Below, piece after piece: positions 25,216-34,507 of a stretch of 64,000 nucleotides of DNA. Made by a program: the position numbers and the translations under genes. Position 1 is the stretch's first letter; the number at the start of each line of letters is the position of its first letter. The stretch is from Acidobacteriota bacterium (lineage in GTDB: Bacteria; Acidobacteriota; Blastocatellia; Pyrinomonadales; Pyrinomonadaceae): positions 574,495-638,494 of the forward strand of contig JAIVJZ010000041.1 in NCBI GenBank assembly GCA_020199775.1, read 5' to 3'. The notes under the pieces are model-generated. The model was not told the DNA's origin and ran no database searches. It was given only the letters and a program-made list of their open reading frames with translations.

Positions 25216-26667
25216 TCAGCGCACCGGGCGCGGCACGCTGACGGGGCTGCGATGGCCCTGCCTGTCCACGGCGCGCACACCGAAAAAGTAGTTGTCTTTC
25301 GACATCCCCGCGACCGTGTACGTCGTCACGTTGCCCACGGCGCGCGAGTTCGTCCAGACGGGCGAAGAGGTTTCGCGCCAGACGATCTCGTAACCCGCGA
25401 GGTCGTCTTCGGTGTTGGCCGTCCACTGGAGGTCGGTGTCGTTCGTCAGGCGGCGCGTGAGCAGGCCGACGCCTTTCGGGCGCGCGGGGGCGCGTGCGAG
25501 CGTGGCGAGCGCAACGGCGTTGACGCGCGCGACCTGCGCGATGTAGCCGTAGTCGACGAACTCCGGCAGGTCGCCGTAGACGACGCCGTTTTCCGTGCGG
25601 ACGTTCTGGTGCTGGTGCTTGTACTCCTCGTTCGGCTCGGTGAAGCGCACCGCCGCGAAGCCGCGTTCGAGGAACGGGATGTGGTCGCCGCCGCGCAGGT
25701 AGCGGTCGCGCCGGTAGATCATCCTCACGTCGAAGCCCGGCAGATAAGTTGCGCTCGTCTCTTTGATGAAGCGCGCGAGTTGACGCGAAGCGGAATCGTT
25801 CTCGCCGCCCGTGCCGCGCCGCGCGTTCGCCTCTTCGGGCGTCTCGTTCGACGGCACGCCTTCGGAGAAGACGCGCACGCCGCCCCTGTCGCGCACGCCG
25901 TTTCCGCCGAGCGTGTTGCCCACGATGTCGTTCGTAAACATCGCCTCGATGTTCAGGCTCTTCTGCTTCGCCTGCTCGGCGTAGTAAGTTGCGCCGAGCA
26001 AGCCCTGTTCTTCGCCCGCGACGGCCATGAACACAATCGTCGCGTCGAACTCGCGCGACGACATGACGCGCGCCATCTCGACGACGGCCGCGACGCCCGA
26101 AGCGTCGTCGTTCGCGCCCGGCGCATCGCAGGTGGCGTCGGTCGGGCTGGTGCACATCGAATCGTAGTGGCCGCTCACGACGTACATGCGCGCGGCGGAA
26201 GCGGGTTGCGCGCCCCTGAGCGTCGCCACGACGTTTGTGATAACGGTGGGTTGCGGGATGCGACCGCGCGGGGGCGGATTCGCTTCCTGCGTGTATGACT
26301 GCAACTCCACGTTCAGACGCCCGCCCGCGCGCCGCGCGATCCCGTCGAACTCGCTCTTGAGCCAGTCGCGCGCCGCGCCGATGCCGCGCGTGGGGTTGTC
26401 CTGCGCCGAGAGCGTGTTGCGCGTGCCGAAGGAGGCGAGTTTCCGCACCGTGCGTTCGATGTTGCGCGGATCGATCTCGGAGATGATGCGCGCGACATCC
26501 GGGTCGCGACGCGGCGCGGCAGAAGCCGGTGCGCCACTACTGCGGCGACGCGCGTCGCCTCTGCGTTGGGCGCGTGCGACGGGCGGGAGGGCGAAGGCCG
26601 CGACGAGCATGACGGCGGCGACGATTGAAGCGCACGCGCGGCGCGCGCAATTTGAGTTTTTCGACAT
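25216..26667 (-). CDS. M28 family zinc metallopeptidase, exported
   Basis: 483 residues. Signal peptide about 10-34. The M28 (aminopeptidase Y/S-like) core spans about 100-390. Zinc ligands fit VVSGHYDSM (His, Asp region), ANDDASGVAAVVE (bridging Asp), AGEEQGLLGA (Glu-Glu, general base) and DHIPFLERGFAAVRF (His). A fibronectin type III-like domain (about 395-480; NDTDLQWTANTEDDLAGYEIVW) closes the protein. It should hydrolyse peptides outside the cytoplasm, releasing N-terminal residues or acting as a carboxypeptidase-like member. Confidence 0.9.
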   Translation of the reverse strand: MSKNSNCARRACASIVAAVMLVAAFALPPVARAQRRGDARRRSSGAPASAAPRRDPDVARIISEIDPRNIERTVRKLASFGTRNTLSAQDNPTRGIGAARDWLKSEFDGIARRAGGRLNVELQSYTQEANPPPRGRIPQPTVITNVVATLRGAQPASAARMYVVSGHYDSMCTSPTDATCDAPGANDDASGVAAVVEMARVMSSREFDATIVFMAVAGEEQGLLGATYYAEQAKQKSLNIEAMFTNDIVGNTLGGNGVRDRGGVRVFSEGVPSNETPEEANARRGTGGENDSASRQLARFIKETSATYLPGFDVRMIYRRDRYLRGGDHIPFLERGFAAVRFTEPNEEYKHQHQNVRTENGVVYGDLPEFVDYGYIAQVARVNAVALATLARAPARPKGVGLLTRRLTNDTDLQWTANTEDDLAGYEIVWRETSSPVWTNSRAVGNVTTYTVAGMSKDNYFFGVRAVDRQGHRSPVSVPRPVR

Positions 26668-26719
26668 GAGAATTTTAGTTTAACCCTTAATGCGTTTTTT
26701 CTAAGAAGCCGGTCGAGAA

Positions 26720-26913
26720 GTCCCGTCAGGGACGATTGAGAATAGCCCAGCCATTCATGGCTGGGAACAATGTGCGCGAATTATCATCAGTCCCGTAGGG
26801 ACGCTTGAAGCGTGCGTCAAAAAATCAATCGTCCCTACGGGACTCCGAGTCACCGTCTCGACTTATCCCCGGCGCTAAAGCGCCGGGCTATTCTCAATCG
26901 TCCCTGACGGGAC
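26720..26913. repeat. Nested palindromic repeat cluster (GTCCC-TGA-GGGAC family)
   Basis: A perfect 29-bp inverted repeat (26720-26748 with 26885-26913) encloses a 15-bp inverted pair (26789-26803 with 26831-26845). The arms themselves are palindromic: GTCCCGTCAGGGAC and AGTCCCGTAGGGAC. Two more stems sit inside (CCAGCCATTCATGGCTGG, and CCGGCGCTAAAGCGCCGG at about 26868-26886). The whole fills the 288-nt gap between the M28 peptidase and the CoA ligase. It resembles a REP/MITE-like element; no ORF lies within. Confidence 0.8.
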
Positions 26914-26955
26914 AAAAGCACCTTTGCCTTCCATACAGCTTTTAGCGTTCGCAGT

Positions 26956-28554
26956 TCACTTCGCGCGGTCGCGCTCGACGAGCAGGCGGCGCAGGATTTT
27001 GCCGGACGCGGCCTTCGGAATCTGCTCGATGAATTCGAGATGCCGTATCTTCTTGTAGGGCGCGACGCGCGCGGCGACGAAGGCCATCAACTCTTCCGCG
27101 CCGACGGCGTCCGCACCCGGTTTGCAAACAACGAAGGCTTTCGGCAGTTCCCCCGCCTCTTCGTCGGCCACGGGCACGACGGCCGCGTCCGCGACCGACG
27201 GGTGCGTCAGCAGCAACCCTTCGAGTTCCGCCGGAGCCACCTGCATGCCCTTGTATTTGATCAACTCCTTCAAGCGATCCACGATGTAGAAATGGCCGCT
27301 CTCGTCGCAGTAGCCGATGTCGCCGGTGTGCAGCCAGCCGTCGGCGTCAATCGTCGCGGCGGTGGCGTCGGGGCGGTTGAGATAGCCTTTCATCATCTGC
27401 GGCCCGCGCATGCAAATCTCGCCCGCCTGCCCGCTCCCCAAAGGCGCGCCCGTCTCCACGTCCACGATCCTGCATTCCGTGTTCGGCACGCACTGCCCGA
27501 TTGAACCGAGCCTCGACGGGTCGAATCTGGCGGGCGTGAGGTGGATGGCCGGGCTGGTCTCCGTCATGCCGTAGCCCTGCCGGATGGCGCAGCCGAGTCG
27601 CTCGGCGCACGCCCGCGCGAGTTGTTCGCTCAAAGGGGCCGCGCCGGAAAAGAGCGTCTTGAGTTTCGAGAGATCGTAGTTGTCCACGGACGGGTGCTGC
27701 GCGAGCGCGAGCATGATCGGCGGCACGACGTGCGCCAGCGTCACGCCGTAGTCCTGCAAGACCCTGAGGAACATTTCGAGATCGAAGCGCGGCATGATGA
27801 CGATCTGCGCGCCTTCGTAGAGGCCGACGTTCATGATGACGACCATCCCGTAGATGTGAAACAGCGGCAGCACGCAGACGAGCGTGTCCGCCTTGTCGAT
27901 CAACTCGCACGCCTGCACTTGCAGCGTGTTCGCGATCAAATTGTGGTGCGTGAGCATGACGCCCTTCGGCAACCCCGTCGTCCCGCTCGAATACGGCAGC
28001 ACGACCACATCCTCGGCCGGATCAATCTCGACTCGCGGCCATTCCTCCTGCCCGTCGCCCGCCCCGTCGCTCGCCCCCTCATGAGCGTAGAGCGCGGCGA
28101 ACGGCGTCGCTCCTTCACCCTCGCCGAAGACGAACACCTCTTCGACGCTCGCGTGCGCGGCGGCCTCGCGCGCCTTGTCGAGCAGGACGGGGACGGTGAG
28201 CAAATATTTCGCGCGCGCGTCCGTGAGTTGGTGCGCGGCCTCGTCCACGGTGTAGAGCGGGTTGAGCGTCGTCAGCGTCCCGCCGACGAGCGAGACGGCG
28301 TGGAAGGCGATGACGTATTCAGGGACGTTCGGGCTGTAGATCGCGAACACGTCGCCTTTGCGAAGCCCACGCGCGACGAGTCCGGCGGCGACGCGACGCA
28401 CCGCCTCTTCGAGTTGCCTGTAAGTGATCGTGCGCCCGGTCACGGCATCGATCAAAGCGGGCTTGTCGCCGCGCGCGCGCGCGCGCGCCAGCACGAAGGG
28501 CGTCAGCGGCGTCGGGGGAATCTCAATCTGCGGATAGGGACTGCGGAAGATCAT
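26956..28554 (-). CDS. AMP-forming acyl/aryl-CoA ligase (4-coumarate-CoA ligase-like)
   Basis: 532 residues from the ATG at 28554, which has GGAGG six bases upstream; a start at 28584 is possible but lacks that site. ANL superfamily motifs: YSSGTTGLPKGVMLTHHN (A3), GYGMTETSP (A5), DGWLHTGDIGYCDESGHFYIVDRLKELIKYKG (A7-A8) and KAASGKILRR with the catalytic Lys (A10). It adenylates a carboxylic acid and transfers it to CoA in the cytoplasm. The motif spacing is closest to 4-coumarate/medium-long-chain acyl-CoA ligases; the substrate cannot be read from sequence. Confidence 0.9.
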   Translation of the reverse strand: MIFRSPYPQIEIPPTPLTPFVLARARARGDKPALIDAVTGRTITYRQLEEAVRRVAAGLVARGLRKGDVFAIYSPNVPEYVIAFHAVSLVGGTLTTLNPLYTVDEAAHQLTDARAKYLLTVPVLLDKAREAAAHASVEEVFVFGEGEGATPFAALYAHEGASDGAGDGQEEWPRVEIDPAEDVVVLPYSSGTTGLPKGVMLTHHNLIANTLQVQACELIDKADTLVCVLPLFHIYGMVVIMNVGLYEGAQIVIMPRFDLEMFLRVLQDYGVTLAHVVPPIMLALAQHPSVDNYDLSKLKTLFSGAAPLSEQLARACAERLGCAIRQGYGMTETSPAIHLTPARFDPSRLGSIGQCVPNTECRIVDVETGAPLGSGQAGEICMRGPQMMKGYLNRPDATAATIDADGWLHTGDIGYCDESGHFYIVDRLKELIKYKGMQVAPAELEGLLLTHPSVADAAVVPVADEEAGELPKAFVVCKPGADAVGAEELMAFVAARVAPYKKIRHLEFIEQIPKAASGKILRRLLVERDRAK

Positions 28555-28690
28555 GGGAGACCTCCAATACGTGATGGATAACAAATAACGGGCGACAGGG
28601 CAAACCCGCGATTCCGACTCGGCGCAGTGTCTTCACTTGTAGTTAATTGTCAGCCGAATCGGCTCTTGAGTGGTACACCTTACATGAGAA

Positions 28691-28745
28691 GCGGGTGACA
28701 GGTAAATATTTTTCACCCGTCACCCGCCACCCGTCACCCGTCACT
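28691..28745. repeat. Heptamer-repeat hairpin, CACCCGT word
   Basis: GCGGGTGACAGGT at 28691-28703 pairs with CACCCGTCACCCGC at 28714-28727, followed by further CACCCGT units to 28745. It ends four bases from the stop of the anti-sigma gene. Confidence 0.75.
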
Positions 28746-28748
28746 TAT

Positions 28749-29954
28749 TCAGCGGAAGCGGTAGGCGCGACCTTTCCAGACGACCGTGACATCGCCGCCG
28801 AGCGCGCCCGCGACGCGGCGCAGTTCCGGCTCGTCCGCGACGAGCGCGCGAAACTGTTCGGAGTTGCGCCTGACGACCGTGTAGGACTGCCCCGCGTGAT
28901 AGGCGGTGTCAACCCACGCGTCGCCCTGACGGCGGAATTTTCTCCCGGCGACGGTGCGCGTCTCGGCCGACATCTTGCGCCCGCCCTCGCTTCTCTCGGG
29001 GTCTTCCGCCGCGCGTTTCTCAGCCCCGCCGCGATCCGCCTCGCGCCGGGGCGAACGTCTCGCAGTAGCGGCGGCAGGCGCGGCCGCGGCTGCCGCCCCG
29101 AGGTTTTCGTCTTTTTTGTCGGCGCGGTCTTGCGAGTTGTCCGCATTGGACGAGCGCGCGTTTCGCGCCTGTTCGTTGTTGCTGCGATGCGGGCCGCTGA
29201 TCGGCTCACGCTGGCGGTTTTCATACTGACGGTTTTCAAAGTTGCCCGTTCTCTGTTCGAGCTTACGCAACTCGTTGACGGATTCGCCGCTTTTGACTTT
29301 CGCCTCTTGCTGATTGGACGTGATCGTCACCGCGTCGGAGACGGGCGCGGGCGTCGGCGCGGGCGTCGGCAACTCTGAGACGCTGCGCGCGCTCGCGCCG
29401 CTGCCGGATGCGGGCGCGGGCGGAGGCGGCGCGACCATATCGCCTTGAGGCACGACCACCAACGGCTGCTCGACCATCCCGCGCGGATTGTTCGCGGCGA
29501 TCTCTTCTTTCGGCTGAGGCGCGTTCTGGTTTGGCGCGACGGGCGCACTCTCGGCGGCGGGGGCGGCGTCCGCAGTCGCGTCGTTGTCGTTTTGGGGCGC
29601 GTGATGCGCTTCCGGTTGCGGCGGCTGCGCCCTCTGCGTCTCCGATGTGTTGCGCCGTGCGACGGACACGTCCTCGCGCGCCGGTTTGCGCGTCAACACG
29701 ATGAGCGAGACCGCGCCGACGAGCAGCAACGCCAGCGCGGGTGCTGCGTAACGCAACGCGCGCGGCGCGAACAACGCGCCGAGGCGTTCGCGCCAACCGA
29801 CGTTCGTTGAAACCGCCTGCCCCGCCGTCGCCGTCTCGCGCGGCTCCAACTGCGCGGGCATGCCTGCGGCGAGCGCGAGCCGCGTCACACCGCGGCGGCA
29901 GTCGTCGCAGTCCGCGAGATGCGCCGCGTAATGTGCGCGCGCCGCGGCGGGCAA
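28749..29954 (-). CDS. Anti-sigma factor-like membrane protein with zf-HC2 motif (5' end uncertain)
   Basis: 401 residues from the only usable start, TTG at 29954. Homology-like sequence extends upstream in the same frame without a start codon (THLDADEQSAYAENA at about 29955-30005), so the gene is probably longer or fused to the sigma gene. Residues 8-20 give a zf-HC2 zinc motif (HLADCDDC). One membrane helix follows (about 70-87, YAAPALALLLVGAVSLIVL). Next comes a long periplasmic region rich in Pro, Ala, Gln and Asn, and a C-terminal domain (about 320-401, VAGRKFRRQGDAWVDTAY). It should hold the partner sigma factor at the membrane until a signal releases it. Confidence 0.75.
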   Translation of the reverse strand: MPAAARAHYAAHLADCDDCRRGVTRLALAAGMPAQLEPRETATAGQAVSTNVGWRERLGALFAPRALRYAAPALALLLVGAVSLIVLTRKPAREDVSVARRNTSETQRAQPPQPEAHHAPQNDNDATADAAPAAESAPVAPNQNAPQPKEEIAANNPRGMVEQPLVVVPQGDMVAPPPPAPASGSGASARSVSELPTPAPTPAPVSDAVTITSNQQEAKVKSGESVNELRKLEQRTGNFENRQYENRQREPISGPHRSNNEQARNARSSNADNSQDRADKKDENLGAAAAAAPAAATARRSPRREADRGGAEKRAAEDPERSEGGRKMSAETRTVAGRKFRRQGDAWVDTAYHAGQSYTVVRRNSEQFRALVADEPELRRVAGALGGDVTVVWKGRAYRFR

Positions 29955-29999
29955 CGCGTTCTCCGCATACGCGCTCTGTTCGTCTGCGTCGAGGTGCGT

Positions 30000-30966
30000 C
30001 GTGGCGGGCGCGTCGGACGCGGCACGCCCGCGTCGCGCGCTTTCCCCCGGCGAGCATGCGGCGCAGGTCTGTGTCGAGATGCGTTGCGGCGTCGGCGAGC
30101 GTGCGCGCCGCCTCGTGTTTCGTCCAGCCGTGTTCGGCGACGAGAAACGCTTCGACGCGCTTGCGCACTTCCCCGTGCAGCCGCGTCAGTCTCCGGCTCG
30201 CCGTCGCCTCGTGTACGCCGAGCACCGCGCCCGCTTCGCGCAGTCGCAGGTCGTCGAAGTAGTAGAGTTTGATCAGGAGACGATCTTCCGCGTCGAGCCC
30301 GGCGAGCGCGCTCGCGAGTGCGCGTTCGAGCGCGTCGGCCGTCTCTCGACCGGCGAGCGCGCGTTCGGGGTCGGGCGCGGCGGCGACGGTGAAGTTGTCC
30401 GTCTCGTCGTGTGGCTCCTGCGCGAGACGGTCGAAGTCCGTCGCCTCTTCCGTCTGCACGAGCCGCGCCGACTTGCGATGCCGGTCGATGGCGAGTTGGC
30501 CGACGACGGCGCGCAGCCAGCCGCCGAGCGAACCGCAGCCGGAATAGTATGCCAGCTTGCCCGACACGCTGCCGTCCGCCCGCGCGCGCAAGCCGTACAG
30601 GTCGGCCCATACGGACTGCGCCAACTCCTCGGCCGCCGTCTCGTTGGCCGACGCGCCGCGCGCCGCCGACAACACGGTCGCCCGAAACTGCCCCATCAAA
30701 TCAGCCCACGCCGCCTCGTCGCCGCGCTCGCACGCCACGACCAGACACAGGTCGTCGGCGCGCAACGCGTCGAGAAAACCTTCGATCTCCGCGGCCGACG
30801 CCTCCGGCCGATGGCGCAGCAAATACTTTTCCAACACGCCGCCCACGCGCGGCAGGAGCGCGTCCGCGTCGAGCGCGCGCGCCTCCGCCGCACGCCCCAA
30901 CAGGCGCGCCGTGCCCTCGCGCAAAAGTCGCTCCGTGGTTGCCGTTGCTGTCGCCTTCCGGCTCAT
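30000..30966 (-). CDS. RNA polymerase sigma-70 family (ECF-like) sigma factor, 3' end uncertain
   Basis: Start at the ATG at 30966 (MSRKATATATTERLLREG); an ATG at 31011 is less likely. About 300 residues are sigma-like: region 2 AAEELAQSVWADLYGL and GSLGGWLRAVVGQLAIDRHRK, region 4 LDAEDRLLIKLYYFDDLRLREAGAVLGVHEATASRRLTRLH. After DLRRMLAGGK (about 30040) the frame loses protein-like character but stays open to 29263, deep into the anti-sigma gene. A +1 shift at GGGGGAAA (30041-30048) would join the two frames, so a fusion or an indel is likely. The end coordinate given is my estimate of the last meaningful codon. Confidence 0.65.
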
Positions 30967-31013
30967 CGCTTGGGGTTTGATGCTCAGCCTGCCGAGCGCG
31001 TATGCTAACACAA

Positions 31014-31183
31014 GGGATGAAGGATGAGGGATGAGGGATGAAACAAGCCGTCGTTCGGAAATGATTCTGACTAAAGATCAATTTTGACACTCTTTGCACG
31101 CCTCGGCTAGAGTCTGCGGCAGGATTGAGCATCGGGGCGAGCCCTTAGTGAATGAATAATGATTTGTTCATCCCTCATCCCTA
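31014..31183. repeat. Heptamer-repeat arms, GGATGAG word
   Basis: GGATGAGGGATGAGGGATGA at 31022-31041 and the inverted TTCATCCCTCATCCCTA at 31167-31183. They bracket a 125-nt low-GC spacer that probably holds the divergent promoters of the sigma gene and queE. Confidence 0.65.
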
Positions 31184-31190
31184 AATTATC

Positions 31191-31838
31191 ATGCTTCGCG
31201 TCACGGAAATTTTTCGCTCCATTCAAGGCGAGTCAACGCACGCCGGGCGGCCGTGCGCGTTCGTGCGCCTGACGGGCTGCCCGATGCGCTGCGTATGGTG
31301 CGACAGCGAATACACGTTCACAGGCGGCGAGCGCATGTCGCTCGAAGAGGTGCTCGCCGGGGTGCGTGCGATGAACTGCCGACTCGTCGAAGTGACGGGC
31401 GGCGAACCGCTCGCGCAACGCGAAGCCTTCACGCTCATCACACGCCTCTGCGACGAGGGTTTCGAGGTACTCGTCGAAACGGGCGGCTACGTCTCGACCG
31501 AACAGGTTGACCCGCGCGCCAAACTCATCCTCGACGTAAAATGTCCGGCCTCCGGCGAAGCCGAACGCAACCACTGGCCGAACCTCTCGGCCTTGCGCGC
31601 CGACCGCGACGAGATCAAATTCGTCGTCGTGGATCGCGCCGACTGGGACTACGCCCTCGACGTGATCGCGCGCTACGATCTCGAACGCCGCGCGCACGCC
31701 ATCCTCGTCTCGCCCGTTTGGGGTCAAACCGACTTGCAAGCGTTGGCCGAATGGATCGCGTCGAGCGGCCTTCGCAAAGTTCGCATGCAAATGCAACTAC
31801 ACAAAATGATCTGGGGCGCGGACGTTCACGGAGTCTGA
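31191..31838 (+). CDS. queE: 7-carboxy-7-deazaguanine synthase
   Basis: 215 residues, a radical-SAM enzyme that converts CPH4 to CDG in the queuosine/7-deazaguanine pathway. Visible: FRSIQGESTHAGRPCAFVRL at the N-terminus, the 4Fe-4S motif CPMRCVWCD (Cx3Cx2C), EVTGGEPLAQ, LVETGGYVS, LDVKCPASGE and QMQLHKMIW at the C-terminus. Length and motif order are normal. It is followed by queC, so the two form a preQ0-making pair. This chromosomal pair may serve the DNA-modification island that starts at about 40 kb. Confidence 0.94.
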   Translation: MLRVTEIFRSIQGESTHAGRPCAFVRLTGCPMRCVWCDSEYTFTGGERMSLEEVLAGVRAMNCRLVEVTGGEPLAQREAFTLITRLCDEGFEVLVETGGYVSTEQVDPRAKLILDVKCPASGEAERNHWPNLSALRADRDEIKFVVVDRADWDYALDVIARYDLERRAHAILVSPVWGQTDLQALAEWIASSGLRKVRMQMQLHKMIWGADVHGV

Positions 31839-31844
31839 AAGGCA

Positions 31845-31931
31845 AACGATGAAGTAGGAACGATGAATGATGAAGTAAAGCAAAATGCTTTTCCTTCACT
31901 TCATCGTTCCGCGTTCATCGTTCATCGTTTC
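31845..31931. repeat. Heptamer-repeat hairpin, ATGAACG/ATGAAG word (copy 3)
   Basis: AACGATGAAGTAGGAACGATGAATGATGAAG-type words (31845-31877) and inverted CTTCATCGTTCCGCGTTCAT (31899-31918) lie between queE and queC, ending directly before the queC start. The hairpin could partly uncouple the two genes. Confidence 0.75.
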
Positions 31932-31935
31932 TCTT

Positions 31936-32667
31936 ATGGGTGGATACGACGAAAGAGCGTTGATGGAAGTGTCGGACGAGCCGGAGGAGTTTGAGGCGGG
32001 CGCGGAGTTGGCCGTGTGTCTGGTGTCGGGCGGGATGGATTCGTGTGTCACGGCGGCCATCGCGCAGACGGAGTATGACGAGTTGGCTTTCCTGCACGTC
32101 TCCTACGGGCAACGGACGGAGGCGCGCGAGGGGCGCGCTTTTCAGGAACTCGCGGATCACTACGGCGTCACGCGGCGACTCGTCGCCTCGATTGATTACC
32201 TGACGCGCATCGGCGGTTCGTCTCTGACGGACGCGCGGATTCCGGTGTCGTCCGCCGATTTGAACGCCCGCACGATACCGACGAGTTACGTGCCTTTTCG
32301 CAACGCGCACCTGCTCGCCATCGCGACGAGTTGGGCGGAAGTGTTGGGCGCGCGCGCCATCTACATCGGCGCGGTCGAGGAAGATTCGTCCGGCTACCCG
32401 GATTGCCGCCCGGAGTTTTACGCGGCCTTCCAGCGCGCAATCGACAACGGGACGCGCCCCGACACGCACCTGGAAATCAGGACGCCCGTCATCCACCTGA
32501 GCAAGCCGGAGATCATCCGTCGCGGCCTCGAACTCGGCGCGCCGCTCGCGCTCACCTGGTCGTGTTATCAGGCGGAGGAGAGAGCCTGCGGGCGTTGCGA
32601 TTCGTGCGCCCTGCGCCTGCGCGCCTTCCGCGAGGCGGGCGTGGACGACCCCATTCTTTACGCTTGA
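31936..32667 (+). CDS. queC: 7-cyano-7-deazaguanine (preQ0) synthase
   Basis: 243 residues from the ATG at 31936; the frame is open to 31885, but those codons are repeat sequence. An N-type ATP pyrophosphatase: [13 protein letters not shown] (PP-loop), then [33 protein letters not shown] and [17 protein letters not shown]. The C-terminal zinc site has [18 protein letters not shown] (four Cys). It turns CDG plus ammonia into preQ0 using ATP. The product feeds tRNA queuosine and, in bacteria with dpd islands, DNA 7-deazaguanines. Confidence 0.94.
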   Translation: MGGYDERALMEVSDEPEEFEAGAELAVCLVSGGMDSCVTAAIAQTEYDELAFLHVSYGQRTEAREGRAFQELADHYGVTRRLVASIDYLTRIGGSSLTDARIPVSSADLNARTIPTSYVPFRNAHLLAIATSWAEVLGARAIYIGAVEEDSSGYPDCRPEFYAAFQRAIDNGTRPDTHLEIRTPVIHLSKPEIIRRGLELGAPLALTWSCYQAEERACGRCDSCALRLRAFREAGVDDPILYA

Positions 32668-32814
32668 TTTGTCCGTCCCCGATCTGGTATTAGCAGGACG
32701 GAAATGACAACCGGACAGCCTCCGCGCGCATCTTAAACGGCGGCTGAAGACTTGATTGAACCCCCTGTTTAAAATTAAACTCCCCGCAGAATCATTTATC
32801 AGGAGAAGCCCAAC

Positions 32815-34125
32815 ATGCGTATCCCGAAATTTACACACTTCTTCGTCGCCGCGTTGCTGCTCGCGACCTTCGCCGTCAACGTCGCGGCACAGTTTACGGC
32901 CACGGCCACAGGCAAAGTTACGCTCAAACAGGCCGACGGCGCGGAAGTCCCCGTCGCCGGCGCGCAGGTCGAGATACATCGCACCGACATCAAGCAGACC
33001 TTAAAAGTAAAAACGGATAAAAAAGGCGAATACCTCTACGCCGGAATTGATCCCGGCGGCACGTTCACCATCATCGTCAGCGCGCCGGGGGCGATGCCTT
33101 CCTTCATCCCGAACGTCCGCCTCGGCCAGCAGCCCAATAACAACTTCACGCTCAGCCCCGGCGACGGCAAGGCTCTGACCCTCGCCGACACCAAGGCTGC
33201 GGGCGCGACGACGGCCGGCGCGGCGAAAGGGAGCACGGCCAAAGCCGGAGCCGAACCCGCGCTGACGCCCGAAGAGGCCAAGAAGAAAGAGGAAGAGTAT
33301 AAGAAGCAGGTCGCCGAGATCGCGGCCAAGAACGCGAAGGTCGAAGAGCGCAACGCCAAGTTGCCCGTCGTCTTCAAGGCCGCCAACGAAGCGTTCACCG
33401 CCAAGAAGTACGACGAGGCGATTGCGCTCTACGACCAGGCCATCGGCATCGATCCGGCCGAGGCCGTCGTCTATCGCAACAAAGCCATCGTCCTGCGCAC
33501 GCGCGCCGTGGACAGGTACAACGAGGCCGCCAAAACCAAGGATCAGGCAGGCAAAGACGCCGCGCGCGCTGACCTGAAACTCGCCACCGAGACGGCCGAG
33601 AAAGCCATCGCCACCTATCGCACCCCGCAGGCGGATCGTGTCGCCGGCACGCCCGACGCGGCGAAGAATGAGGATTTAGATTATCTGTTCCAGCGCGCGG
33701 AGTCTTACCGCGTCGCGCTGCAAACCAACGCGCCGGTTGACACGGACGCGGGCATCAAGGCGTTTCAGGAGTACATCGCGGCCGAAACCGACGCGACGAA
33801 AAAGACCAAAGCGGAGTCGTCTCTCGGCGACGCACTCTTTTTCGGCGGGCGTGTGGACGAGTCTATCGCCGCCTACAAGGTGATTCTTGCCAACAACCCG
33901 AATAACCTCGACGCCATTTACGGTCTCGGCCTTGCGCTGGCTTCCGACCCGACCGGCGCGAAGACGGCCGAAGGACGCGACATGCTCCAGCAGTTTGCGA
34001 GCCGCGCGCCCGCGACCGACCCGCGCAAGCAGATGGCCGAAGAGGCCGTCGCCGGACTCAACGAAGCCCTCAAACCCAGACCGGCCGACAAGGCGACCAC
34101 GACGACCAAACGACGCAAGACCTAG
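32815..34125 (+). CDS. Exported TPR protein with carboxypeptidase regulatory-like domain
   Basis: 436 residues; AGGAG eight bases before the ATG. Signal peptide about 1-25 (FVAALLLATFAVNVAAQ). A beta-sandwich of the CarboxypepD_reg type covers about 28-100 (GKVTLKQADGAEVPVAGAQV, TDKKGEYLYAGIDPGGTF). A charged Lys/Glu linker follows (about 135-180), then TPR repeats (about 185-425; FTAKKYDEAIALYDQAIGIDPAEAVVYRNKA and AAYKVILANNPNNLDAIYGLGLALA). Likely periplasmic, a scaffold for protein contacts; partner unknown. A strong terminator hairpin follows. Confidence 0.82.
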   Translation: MRIPKFTHFFVAALLLATFAVNVAAQFTATATGKVTLKQADGAEVPVAGAQVEIHRTDIKQTLKVKTDKKGEYLYAGIDPGGTFTIIVSAPGAMPSFIPNVRLGQQPNNNFTLSPGDGKALTLADTKAAGATTAGAAKGSTAKAGAEPALTPEEAKKKEEEYKKQVAEIAAKNAKVEERNAKLPVVFKAANEAFTAKKYDEAIALYDQAIGIDPAEAVVYRNKAIVLRTRAVDRYNEAAKTKDQAGKDAARADLKLATETAEKAIATYRTPQADRVAGTPDAAKNEDLDYLFQRAESYRVALQTNAPVDTDAGIKAFQEYIAAETDATKKTKAESSLGDALFFGGRVDESIAAYKVILANNPNNLDAIYGLGLALASDPTGAKTAEGRDMLQQFASRAPATDPRKQMAEEAVAGLNEALKPRPADKATTTTKRRKT

Positions 34126-34146
34126 ATTCATTTTAACTATTAAGCG

Positions 34147-34183
34147 CGAAAAGGCGACGCTCAAAACAAGCGTCGCCTTTTCG
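34147..34183. terminator. Terminator hairpin after the TPR gene
   Basis: A perfect 15-bp inverted repeat (CGAAAAGGCGACGCT at 34147-34161 and its complement at 34169-34183) with a 7-nt loop. TTTT lies within the 3' arm and TGTTT follows it. Position 21 nt after the stop fits a Rho-independent terminator. Confidence 0.75.
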
Positions 34184-34507
34184 TGTTTAACACCTATCGC
34201 ATCAATCACCCGCCCCGCCGCATTCACATTGACGCGGTTTGCCGTCATCGCTCCCCTCACGGAAACTGCTGCAAACAAAACTCTTTTCCCATCATCCCAA
34301 GTCTCCAAGCGAGTCGCCGCATATTCATCTTGACAGCTATGCGGGATGTCCGGTAACATGACTTTGCCAACGATGTTTATCATCGTTGCCTTAAGACAAA
34401 ACACACGCGCATCGCGTACTTCTCCCTTGTCCGTATAATCCGTAAGTGCCTGCCCCATCGCAAGTTCTTGCCCATCAGCGTCCGATTCCAATGGAAACCG
34501 TCAAGAA
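34184..34507. other. Intergenic region before pilB, no supported gene
   Basis: 324 nt of about 50 percent GC. A minus-strand frame is open across it but continues into the TPR gene and the terminator with no recognisable family. The region probably carries the promoter of the pilB-pilT-pilC cluster; no sigma-54 type -24/-12 element was convincing. Confidence 0.4.

Noticed and set aside
29263..30000. Extension of the sigma factor frame
   Set aside because: After DLRRMLAGGK the translation is Arg-rich and unlike any protein, and it overlaps the well-supported anti-sigma gene.
33676..34491. 271-codon minus-strand frame before pilB
   Set aside because: The first 110 residues look faintly protein-like, but the frame runs through the terminator and antisense to the TPR gene, and no family fits.
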